A stretch of DNA of 46,751 bases from a virus: the IMG/VR virus record IMGVR_UViG_3300032224_002724, positions 1 through 46,751 of that record, one strand, 5' to 3'. The notes beneath the pieces were generated by a model, which was not told where the DNA came from, did not search any database, and saw only the letters and a list, made by a program, of their open reading frames with translations. A program made the translations under genes and the position numbers. Numbering within the stretch: position 1 is the first letter of the stretch; each line of letters opens with the position of its first letter. Of the stretch, positions 24,635-31,699 are shown one piece after another.

Positions 24635-25563
24635 AAACATTATCAGCATCTAGAATTAAAACTCTTGAAACTTGTTCTTGGGTTTACTGGTTAAATTATC
24701 ACGCCAAAGTTCCACAATCCCAAAATGATGGAGCTTTAAGAGGCACAATCTGCCATACAATTTTTGAATTACTTTTAAATAAAAGACACCTTAAAAATTA
24801 TAAAAGAGTCATTAAGAAAAATTCGATAGATGGAGACCAAGCTATCGCAAGGTTAGTCAAGAAACTCGCTAAACAAGTTGAACTTAAAGAAGACAACTAT
24901 AAACTATTAAATGATATGATTCTAGTTGGTCTTAAAAATGATTTTTTTGGAGAAGGTGGACAAATAGTTAAACCAGAATACGCATTTGATATAACTAATG
25001 AAGAGCCTAAATATCATATTAAGGGCTTTATAGATAAGCCTATTAAAATAAAAAAAGAAATGCATATAATCGATTATAAAAGCTCCAAATATAAGTTTAG
25101 GGGTGATGACCTTGAAGCGAATATTCAAGCTATGATGTATAGTCTTGCTAGTAAAAAATTATGGCCTAAGTTGAAGCCTATTGTTAAATTCTTGTTTTTA
25201 AGATTTCCAAAACAACCAATTCAAGAATTGACCTTTGATGACAATCAACTTAAAGGATTCGAGCATTATCTGCAACATATAAATGAATATGTTAATAATT
25301 TTGATGAAAATTCAGCACAAGTAAACTTTGCAATAGATAATGTTAAGAATAAATGGATGTGCCAAGTTGGAGGATGGAAATGTCCATATAAAGATCCTTA
25401 TGAATATTATGTAAAAGTAAATGATAAAGGCGAAATAGTAGAAACTAGTTTGCAGAATAATTTTAAAGATGTTAAAGGATATAAAGTAGAAACAAGAAAA
25501 TACGAAGGATGTCCCAAATTTAATAATAAATCAGTATCTAAAGATGACGACTTTTTAGATTGA
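24616..25563 (+). CDS. RecB/Cas4-like PD-(D/E)XK nuclease
   Basis: The 315-residue product has the RecB-type nuclease motifs: GALRGTICHTIFE (His47), IKGFIDKPI (Asp140), HIIDYKSSK (Asp153, Lys155) and QAMMYSLA (Gln171, Tyr175). Cysteines at 20 (ETCSW), 249, 256 and 299 (GCPKF) are arranged as one N-terminal plus three C-terminal residues, the pattern that holds a [4Fe-4S] cluster in Cas4/AddB enzymes, so a cluster is plausible. It probably resects DNA ends for the recombinase and annealing proteins. The start overlaps the primase by 19 bases. Confidence 0.75.
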   Translation: MEKQSLKTLSASRIKTLETCSWVYWLNYHAKVPQSQNDGALRGTICHTIFELLLNKRHLKNYKRVIKKNSIDGDQAIARLVKKLAKQVELKEDNYKLLNDMILVGLKNDFFGEGGQIVKPEYAFDITNEEPKYHIKGFIDKPIKIKKEMHIIDYKSSKYKFRGDDLEANIQAMMYSLASKKLWPKLKPIVKFLFLRFPKQPIQELTFDDNQLKGFEHYLQHINEYVNNFDENSAQVNFAIDNVKNKWMCQVGGWKCPYKDPYEYYVKVNDKGEIVETSLQNNFKDVKGYKVETRKYEGCPKFNNKSVSKDDDFLD

Positions 25564-25594
25564 CAAAATAATACATTGATTATATAATAGCCCA
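25560..25594 (+). promoter_or_regulatory. Consensus leaderless sigma70-like promoter for the polymerase genes
   Basis: TTGACA (25560-25565), 17 bases, TATAAT (25583-25588), then 6 bases to the ATG at 25595. This is a perfect -35 and a perfect -10 with optimal spacing, and the predicted start site is the first base of the ATG, so no 5' leader or Shine-Dalgarno would exist. The -35 begins inside the last codons of the upstream gene. Confidence 0.75.
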
Positions 25595-26356
25595 ATGGAA
25601 GTATTACCAGTTTTTAAGTCTCATTTTAGTATAGGAAGATCAATCCTTACTCTAGAAGACGAAGAAATTTCAGAAAATGATCCAGATTCAATTATTGATA
25701 TAGTTAAAAAAAATAATATTAAAGATTTATTTTTAATTGAAGATAATATGTCTTCATTTCTTCAAGCATATACTAATACAAAAAAGAATAATATCAACTT
25801 AAGATATGGATTAAGATTATCAATTAATGATAATATAGAAGATAAAACAGAAGAGTCCAGAAGTAAAACATCAAAAGTAGTTATATTCTTTAAAACTAAT
25901 GAAGGTTATACTAGACTTATTAAAATTTTTACAGAAGCAGCAAAAAATGGATTCTATTACGAACCAAGAATTGATTATAAAACATTAGAAAAAATGTGGT
26001 CCGATAATGATTTGATGCTTTGTATTCCATTTTACGATTCTTTTATCTTTAATAACACATTAAAGAATTTCATTTGTGTTCCAAATTTTAATTTTACTAA
26101 ACCAGTTATGCTTTTAGAAAATAATTGCTTACCTTTTAATTTTATTATAAAAGAAAAAATAATTAAATATGCAGAAGCAAATAAACTTGAAATACTTAAT
26201 GTAAAGAGTATCTATTATAAAACTAAAAAAGATTTTAAATCTTATCTTACATTTAGATGCATCAACAACAGAACGACTCTAAATAAACCAGAACTAAATC
26301 ATATGAGCAGTGATGAATTTTCTTTTGAATCTTGGAAGGAACAAGCAAAATGCTAG
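25595..26356 (+). CDS. PHP domain of DNA polymerase III alpha, encoded separately
   Basis: The 253-residue product matches the N-terminal PHP part of bacterial Pol III alpha. It opens with FKSHFSIGRSIL (where active PHP domains have a His-x-His motif), then DLFLIEDNMSSFLQAY, NINLRYGLRLSIND, VVIFFKTNEGYTRLIKIFTEA and GFYYEPRIDYKTL, each matching the order in DnaE. It ends at NHMSSDEFSFESWKEQ, the point where the thumb/palm begins. Only one of the metal-binding His residues of motif 1 is kept, so phosphoesterase activity is doubtful and a structural role more likely. The catalytic half is a separate gene at 27679, with three genes between. No intein sequence is seen. Confidence 0.75.
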   Translation: MEVLPVFKSHFSIGRSILTLEDEEISENDPDSIIDIVKKNNIKDLFLIEDNMSSFLQAYTNTKKNNINLRYGLRLSINDNIEDKTEESRSKTSKVVIFFKTNEGYTRLIKIFTEAAKNGFYYEPRIDYKTLEKMWSDNDLMLCIPFYDSFIFNNTLKNFICVPNFNFTKPVMLLENNCLPFNFIIKEKIIKYAEANKLEILNVKSIYYKTKKDFKSYLTFRCINNRTTLNKPELNHMSSDEFSFESWKEQAKC

Positions 26357-26823
26357 TCAAGAAATTAACTATCAATGGCACAAAAGCCATCCAAAGAGAA
26401 GATCGAGAGGATAGATTAAGAGATTATAAACAATGGATTTATGATCAGCCTAAACTATACGCATCTGACATTGATCAAATTGAATGGGGTTATCAAAATA
26501 ATGAAGAAGAACCAGTCGCAGTTCTTGAATTGACAAGAATTGATAGAGAATTTAAACCTTCGGATAAATACTTCGAAGCCATAATCCACAGGTTCTTCGT
26601 AAGAGATACTCAAGCTAGAAGAATTATAAAAGTCGCAAATAGATTAGGGGTAGATGCTTATATCGTTGCTTTTTTACAAGATCTTTCTGGATTTTCTATG
26701 TATAATCTTTGTAAGCGGGACGGATGGAAACATATCTCACCACAAGAATATTTAAATTGGCATTACCAAATAAGAGGATTAAATGGATTTATTAAAACAA
26801 ATGCAGATCCATTTTTAGACTAA
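26350..26823 (+). CDS. Uncharacterised protein between the two polymerase pieces
   Basis: The ATG at 26350 is preferred over a TTG 18 bases upstream because GGAAGGA (26334-26340) lies 9 bases before it. The 157-residue product is charged, with RLRDYKQWIYDQ, then YFEAIIHRFFVRDTQARRIIKVANRLGVDAYIVAF and LCKRDGWKHISPQEYLNWH. No catalytic motif or known family is visible. Its place between PHP and exonuclease genes, with overlap on the PHP side and one base gap on the other, makes it a candidate polymerase accessory subunit (inference). Confidence 0.45.
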   Translation: MLVKKLTINGTKAIQREDREDRLRDYKQWIYDQPKLYASDIDQIEWGYQNNEEEPVAVLELTRIDREFKPSDKYFEAIIHRFFVRDTQARRIIKVANRLGVDAYIVAFLQDLSGFSMYNLCKRDGWKHISPQEYLNWHYQIRGLNGFIKTNADPFLD

Positions 26824-26824
26824 T

Positions 26825-27463
26825 ATGGACGAACATCTTTTAAGATATAATAAAAACAAGACTTTTGTTTTTATAGATTTGGAAACATTCAATCTTTGTT
26901 TAAATTTTTCTCATAATTTACCTTGGCAGATCGGACTTATTAAAGCTAAAGGAGATTTTAGAGTTGATAGCAAAAATTTTTATATTAAATGGGATACGGA
27001 TTTAAAAATAAGTGATGATGCAGCAAGGATTACAAGATACGATCACAAAAGGGTTCAAAAAGAAGGTTTGAATATTAAAGACGCTTTTCCAACAATCAAA
27101 GATTGGTTAGATCATACAGATTATATTGTTGGACATAATATTTTAGGTTTTGATGTTTATTTAATTAAAGAGCTTTATAAAACAATGGGTTGTAATTATG
27201 AGCATTTGTTAAATAAAATAATTGACACAAATTGTATAGCTAGAGGTATAAAATATGGAATTCCATATAAAAACGATATAAATCTATTAGAATATCAATA
27301 TAAAATCTATCATACTAAAAAGAAAAATGTAAAAAGTTCATTGACAGCTTTAGGTAAAGAGAATAGTATAGAACATGACTATGAGAAACTTCATGATGCT
27401 ATTAATGATCTTGACTTGAATTTAAAAGTATGGAATAAATTGAAATGGCAAATGGAGATATAA
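26825..27463 (+). CDS. DEDDh 3'-5' exonuclease (DnaQ/epsilon-like)
   Basis: The 212-residue product has all three exonuclease motifs: Asp18-x-Glu20 in FVFIDLETFNL (ExoI), IVGHNILGFDVY with Asp110 (ExoII), and LHDAINDLDLN with His190 and Asp195 (ExoIII, H-x4-D). It belongs to the DnaQ family that proofreads DNA polymerase III. Its position between the two parts of the alpha subunit suggests it is the viral epsilon subunit; that is inference, and a repair role is possible. No clamp-binding motif was identified by eye. Confidence 0.85.
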   Translation: MDEHLLRYNKNKTFVFIDLETFNLCLNFSHNLPWQIGLIKAKGDFRVDSKNFYIKWDTDLKISDDAARITRYDHKRVQKEGLNIKDAFPTIKDWLDHTDYIVGHNILGFDVYLIKELYKTMGCNYEHLLNKIIDTNCIARGIKYGIPYKNDINLLEYQYKIYHTKKKNVKSSLTALGKENSIEHDYEKLHDAINDLDLNLKVWNKLKWQMEI

Positions 27464-27464
27464 T

Positions 27465-27689
27465 ATGGCATCATTAGACGACGTATACGATATGACACAA
27501 AGACTAGAAGATAATAATATTGAATATCTTCTTATTACTGTCACAAAAGGTAAGAAACAAGGTAAAGCAGATGTATTTTATTATCTTAAAAGCGCAGAAT
27601 CCATGAGAGTTCTATCTAAAGGATTGCAAGCGTTTAATGAAGAAATAGATAAAATTGACAGAGAAGATAAACCAGAAGATGAACTGTAA
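27465..27689 (+). CDS. Small uncharacterised protein before the polymerase core
   Basis: The 74-residue product begins MASLDDVYDMTQRLEDNNIEY, then ITVTKGKKQGKADVFYYL, and ends in an acidic tail (DKIDREDKPEDEL). GGAG lies 7 bases before the ATG, so it is translated on its own and is unlikely to be an artefact. It overlaps the polymerase gene by 11 bases, so the two may be coupled. Function unknown; the tail could be a protein-binding segment for a replisome partner. Confidence 0.5.
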   Translation: MASLDDVYDMTQRLEDNNIEYLLITVTKGKKQGKADVFYYLKSAESMRVLSKGLQAFNEEIDKIDREDKPEDEL

Positions 27690-30243
27690 AGATTTTTCCT
27701 CAAGCTTCAGCAAGATTGATCTTCCTCTACATGGAGTAAGATTACCAGAGTTTGTTATAGATAAAGTATACAAACATCAAGTAGAGATTAGTGAAGATTC
27801 ATCGAATTACGATTTTTTAAGAGCTTTGTCTTTAAAAGGTTTCAAAGATTTAAATATTAAAAAAGATTTACCAGAATACAAAAAATATATTGATAGAGCT
27901 AAATATGAATTAGACACGCTAAAGGAACTAGGATTTATTGATTATATATTATTGGTTTGGGACGTTATCAATTATTGTAAAGAGCACAATATTCCAGTTG
28001 GTCTTGGACGAGGATCGGCTGCAGGATCATTAATTTTATATCTAATTGGCGTAACTAGAATTGATCCAGTTAAATATGGCCTTTATTTCGAAAGATTTAT
28101 ATCCAAGATTCGAGCTAAAAAGCAAGTTGTTGATGGAGTAACCTATTTAGATGGTAGTTTAATGTGTGACGTTGATTTGGATATTTGTTATTATAATAGA
28201 CCTAAAGTTTTGCAATATTTGGAAGAAAAATTTAAAGGTAAAACTAGTAAAATTTTAACATTAAATACTCTAAGTGGAAAACTGCTTATCAAAGAATGCG
28301 GTAAAATTATTGCTGAAAAATCAGAACAAGAGATGACTGAAGTATCATCTTTGATTCCAAAAGTATTCGGTCAAGTAAAAGATATTTCAACCGCTTATGA
28401 AGAAGTTCCAAAATTCAAAGATTGGTGTGACGCAAATAAAGAGATTTATCAAATAGCCTTAAAATTAAGAAATCTAATCAAGAACAAAGGAGTCCATCCA
28501 TCTGGAGTATTATTATCTTATGATTATTTAGAGAACACTTGCCCAACAGAGTTATCAAGCGATAAAGAGGCTGTCTCCAGTTTCGATATGAGTTGGGTAA
28601 GTTTATTTAATATCAAACTTGATATTCTAGGCTTAAGAAGTGTATCTGTTGTAGATGATGTTTGCAAAAGTATAAATAGAAAAGTCACGGAAATTGATTT
28701 GAATGATGAATCAATTTATAGAAATCTTCAAGACCTAAGATCACCACACGGATTATTTCAAATTGAAGCTGATACAAATTTTAGAGTATGTCAAAAAGTT
28801 AAACCTAAAAATCTAGAAGAATTAAGTGGAGTTCTAGCACTTGCAAGACCTGGAGCATTACAATTCGTAGATAAATATGCTGCTCATACAAATTTTCAAC
28901 AATCTGAAAGTATCCATCCATTTTTTGATGATATTCTAAAAGATACTGGTGGAGTTGCATTATATCAAGAGCAATTGATGCAAATGGCTCACAAGATTGG
29001 TTTCACATTAGATGAAGCAGAAATCTTAAGAAGAATCGTTGGAAAAAAGAAGACTGAAGAAATTAAAGAATGGCAATCAAAAATTAAACAAAAAGTAAAA
29101 GAAAATAAACTTCCAAAAGAAGTTGGAGATATTCTTTGGAAGATTATGGAAGATTCTGCTAATTATTCATTCAACAAATCTCATTCACTAGCTTATGCAG
29201 CTTTAGCAGCAGTTACTGTTTATCTAAAGTTTAACTATCCTCAACAATTCTTTTTATCTTTATTAAAGATGACTAGACACGAACCAGATCCAATTGGTGA
29301 AATTTCTAAAATTCAAAAAGAAATGGCATTTTTTGGAATCAAACTTTTAAGACCACACGTTATTAAATCTGAAATGGATTTCTCAATTGAAGGTCAAGAC
29401 ATCAGATTCGGATTGCTTTCTGTAAAAGGTATTTCTGATAAATCAATTGAAAAGTTAAATAGCTTCAGAAACAAATACTCAAATAAATTCGAAATTTTTC
29501 AAGCAGCAGAAGAGGCAGATTTAAACATAGGAGTATTATGTTCTTTGATTCAAGCTGGAGCATTAACTGGCTTTAAACAAAGCAGAAGTAAAATCGTACT
29601 AGAAGCTCAACTTTGGAATATCTTAACCACTAAAGAAAAAAGATATGTAATTTCATTTGCTGAGAAATTTGATCATGATTTGATTAAGATTATTAAACAT
29701 TTAAATTGTTTTACAGATGAAAAAAATAAAGTTATTATTAAAGGCTCTAGGTTAGAAACAATTAAAAATAAATACGAACCTTATCTTAAAATTTATAATC
29801 AGAATAGTAAAAGCGAAAGTTTCGCTAATTGGTATTATGAAAAACGACTTCTTGGTTATACTTATGAAAAATCATTAAGAGATATCTTCATTGAAAAGAA
29901 AGAAGACTTGATGACTATAAGTGAAATTCTAGATTTGCCAGTTAATTCTAAAGTAGCATTTGTGGCAGAAATTATGGATAGTTATTCTGGCACATCTAAA
30001 AATGAAAAGAAAACTAGATTTTTAAGATTAAATACTGCCGATGAAACTGGTAATATTAATGTCTTATTATTCAATGACAAGATAGATAATAATAAAACCT
30101 TAAATAAAGACAAAAATTTTGAAGAAAAGAATATTGTTATATTTAAAGGCATTAAAAAAGAAGATTGTATATTTGCAGATATTGCAGCAATTCAAGATCA
30201 TCAAATTTATATGAAATTAAGTGAACTTAAAAAAATTAATTAA
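27679..30243 (+). CDS. DNA polymerase III alpha catalytic core (without PHP)
   Basis: The ATG at 27679 is chosen over a TTG 24 bases upstream. The 854-residue product contains the DnaE palm: VGLGRGSAAGSLILYLIG, catalytic DVDLD (Asp164, Asp166, matching D401/D403 of E. coli) and KLDILGL (Asp315, matching D555). The fingers follow (NKGVHPSGVLLS, LFQIEADTNFRV, ALARPGAL, YQEQLMQMAHKIG, RRIVGKKK, SFNKSHSLAYAALAAV). A tandem helix-hairpin-helix (LLSVKGISDKSIEKL) and an OB domain (VAFVAEIMDSYSG onwards) complete it. It lacks the N-terminal PHP domain, which is the gene at 25595; together they make one full alpha subunit of about 1,100 residues. The last bases overlap a converging glycosyltransferase gene. 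Confidence 0.9.
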   Translation: MNCKDFSSSFSKIDLPLHGVRLPEFVIDKVYKHQVEISEDSSNYDFLRALSLKGFKDLNIKKDLPEYKKYIDRAKYELDTLKELGFIDYILLVWDVINYCKEHNIPVGLGRGSAAGSLILYLIGVTRIDPVKYGLYFERFISKIRAKKQVVDGVTYLDGSLMCDVDLDICYYNRPKVLQYLEEKFKGKTSKILTLNTLSGKLLIKECGKIIAEKSEQEMTEVSSLIPKVFGQVKDISTAYEEVPKFKDWCDANKEIYQIALKLRNLIKNKGVHPSGVLLSYDYLENTCPTELSSDKEAVSSFDMSWVSLFNIKLDILGLRSVSVVDDVCKSINRKVTEIDLNDESIYRNLQDLRSPHGLFQIEADTNFRVCQKVKPKNLEELSGVLALARPGALQFVDKYAAHTNFQQSESIHPFFDDILKDTGGVALYQEQLMQMAHKIGFTLDEAEILRRIVGKKKTEEIKEWQSKIKQKVKENKLPKEVGDILWKIMEDSANYSFNKSHSLAYAALAAVTVYLKFNYPQQFFLSLLKMTRHEPDPIGEISKIQKEMAFFGIKLLRPHVIKSEMDFSIEGQDIRFGLLSVKGISDKSIEKLNSFRNKYSNKFEIFQAAEEADLNIGVLCSLIQAGALTGFKQSRSKIVLEAQLWNILTTKEKRYVISFAEKFDHDLIKIIKHLNCFTDEKNKVIIKGSRLETIKNKYEPYLKIYNQNSKSESFANWYYEKRLLGYTYEKSLRDIFIEKKEDLMTISEILDLPVNSKVAFVAEIMDSYSGTSKNEKKTRFLRLNTADETGNINVLLFNDKIDNNKTLNKDKNFEEKNIVIFKGIKKEDCIFADIAAIQDHQIYMKLSELKKIN

Positions 30244-31076
30244 TTTAAATACATTTCTTGAAATCTTTTGTTATATTTAAACTCTCCATATAGATGAATA
30301 CATTTTGATTCTAAGAAAAATTCTTTAACATCTGGACAATAAGTATTTTTATACCATGCGGAAGTTAATGGCGCTAATTCTTTATAAAAAAAAGTAACAT
30401 TTTTATTTAATACACTACAAGCATTACTAAAATGGTATTGTTCTGCTAATATCGAAGTTGTCCAATGGTTAAATTTATTGTTAATTTTAAAATGTTCTAG
30501 ATAAGATTTAAGAAAAAAATTTTTATTTTTTATATTTAATATCATATCAATTGAAGCTTTAGAATATTTTTGAAAAAAATCATAATCTTGTCCACCAATA
30601 ATTCCACAATTATAAGCATAATCAATATTATTTGAATTTTCGCAATAATATTTATTTGGACATTCTTGTTTAAAATAATCTAAGCTATAACCATATCTAT
30701 ATAATTTTTTTTCTAAAGATTGAACAATTATATCTTTTTTTAAAATATACTCTGGTATTTTTTTAAAAATTAAAAAATCATAATCTAAATGAATAAAAGG
30801 TTGATTTTTATGAGCGATTTTATTTAAAGCAAACATTTTGCCTAAACACCATACATCACCATATTCTTTAGGAACATCATTTAAATAATTATTTATGGAA
30901 GCAAATTTTATATTTTTAAATATTTCTTTTCCTAAACTATCAGTAATAAGATGTACTTCGCCATTATATTGATTAATTAAATTAACAGATTTTTCAGTTA
31001 ATTTTAACATTAATTTTTGTTGCTCTTCAGTCTTATTCCTATCAGTATAATTCCAATAAGACATATAAAATTTCAC
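30240..31076 (-). CDS. Glycosyltransferase-like protein (GT-A, DUF6734-like)
   Basis: The product has 278 residues from a GTG; an ATG lies 12 bases inside. IHLDYDFLIF places Asp98 and Asp100 at the same positions as in the paralogue at 1966, which supports the GTG. YAYNCGIIGG and a C-terminal VKEFFLESKCIHLYGEF complete the family pattern. It is on the opposite strand to the replication genes, overlaps the polymerase gene tail-to-tail by 4 bases and faces the promoter of the next gene, so it looks like an inserted, independently expressed unit. GTGTAAAT lies about 13 bases before the GTG and may be its -10. Confidence 0.6.
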   Translation of the reverse strand: MKFYMSYWNYTDRNKTEEQQKLMLKLTEKSVNLINQYNGEVHLITDSLGKEIFKNIKFASINNYLNDVPKEYGDVWCLGKMFALNKIAHKNQPFIHLDYDFLIFKKIPEYILKKDIIVQSLEKKLYRYGYSLDYFKQECPNKYYCENSNNIDYAYNCGIIGGQDYDFFQKYSKASIDMILNIKNKNFFLKSYLEHFKINNKFNHWTTSILAEQYHFSNACSVLNKNVTFFYKELAPLTSAWYKNTYCPDVKEFFLESKCIHLYGEFKYNKRFQEMYLN

Positions 31077-31105
31077 TATTAATTTACACTTTTAAATCAA
31101 AATAT

Positions 31106-31140
31106 TTGACATTCATTAATAAGTATAGTATTATCTCAAT
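31106..31140 (+). promoter_or_regulatory. Leaderless sigma70-like promoter for the gene at 31141
   Basis: TTGACA (31106-31111), 17 bases, TATTAT (31129-31134), 6 bases to the ATG at 31141. The start site would be the ATG itself. It lies in the divergent gap between the minus-strand glycosyltransferase and this gene. Confidence 0.7.
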
Positions 31141-31695
31141 ATGATATCATTTTATAAACCAAATAGTAAAAATACAGGAACAGCCTGTAGTTTCACAGTA
31201 AACTCAAAAGATGCTTCAATTTGGGGATCTTTAATTAAGCAAAGTTCATGGAATGAAGCCAAGAAGATTGGTTCATTTTCAAATAATCAAAATAATCCCA
31301 ATAAGAGCGTTAAAGTTAAATTCTCTTTAACAGAAGCAGCTGGAATTCTAGATGCAATCGAAAGGAATACTGAATTTTCAGCTTATCATACTTCTGAAAA
31401 GCAAACTACTAGAATTAAGTTCTGCCCATATATTCGAGATGACAAGCAAGTTGGCTTTTCTTATTCAGTTAATAAAGAAGATAAGCAAAATAGTGAAAAC
31501 AAACAATCTTATTTAATTGGATTTTACTTTAATGAGGCTCGACTTGTTAAAGAGTTTTTGTCTTATGCTTTAAATTCAGTATTTGAAGCTCAAAGAATTG
31601 AAACAATTAAGAATTTAAAAAATTCTAAAAAAGAACAACTAGAAACTCCAACTACAGAAAGCTCCGATAATCAAGAAGATAGTGAACTTTGGTAG
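31141..31695 (+). CDS. Putative ssDNA-binding protein with acidic C-terminal tail
   Basis: The 184-residue product has a beta-rich, basic body (YKPNSKNTGTACSFTVNS, KFSLTEAAGILDAIER, YLIGFYFNEARLVKEFLSYAL) and then a Lys-rich, Ser/Glu-rich, disordered tail ending SSDNQEDSELW. An acidic tail with a terminal aromatic is the usual partner-binding end of ssDNA-binding proteins. Family membership is not certain and the fold was not recognised by eye. It has its own leaderless promoter, like the other replication genes, and 4 bases separate it from the glycosyltransferase cluster. Confidence 0.4.
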   Translation: MISFYKPNSKNTGTACSFTVNSKDASIWGSLIKQSSWNEAKKIGSFSNNQNNPNKSVKVKFSLTEAAGILDAIERNTEFSAYHTSEKQTTRIKFCPYIRDDKQVGFSYSVNKEDKQNSENKQSYLIGFYFNEARLVKEFLSYALNSVFEAQRIETIKNLKNSKKEQLETPTTESSDNQEDSELW

Positions 31696-31699
31696 TTGA

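Noticed and set aside
25595-27700. Split intein joining the two polymerase genes, as in cyanobacterial DnaE
   Set aside because: No intein splicing motifs (N-terminal Cys block or C-terminal His-Asn) are seen at the end of the first or start of the second gene, and the sequences are ordinary polymerase sequence.
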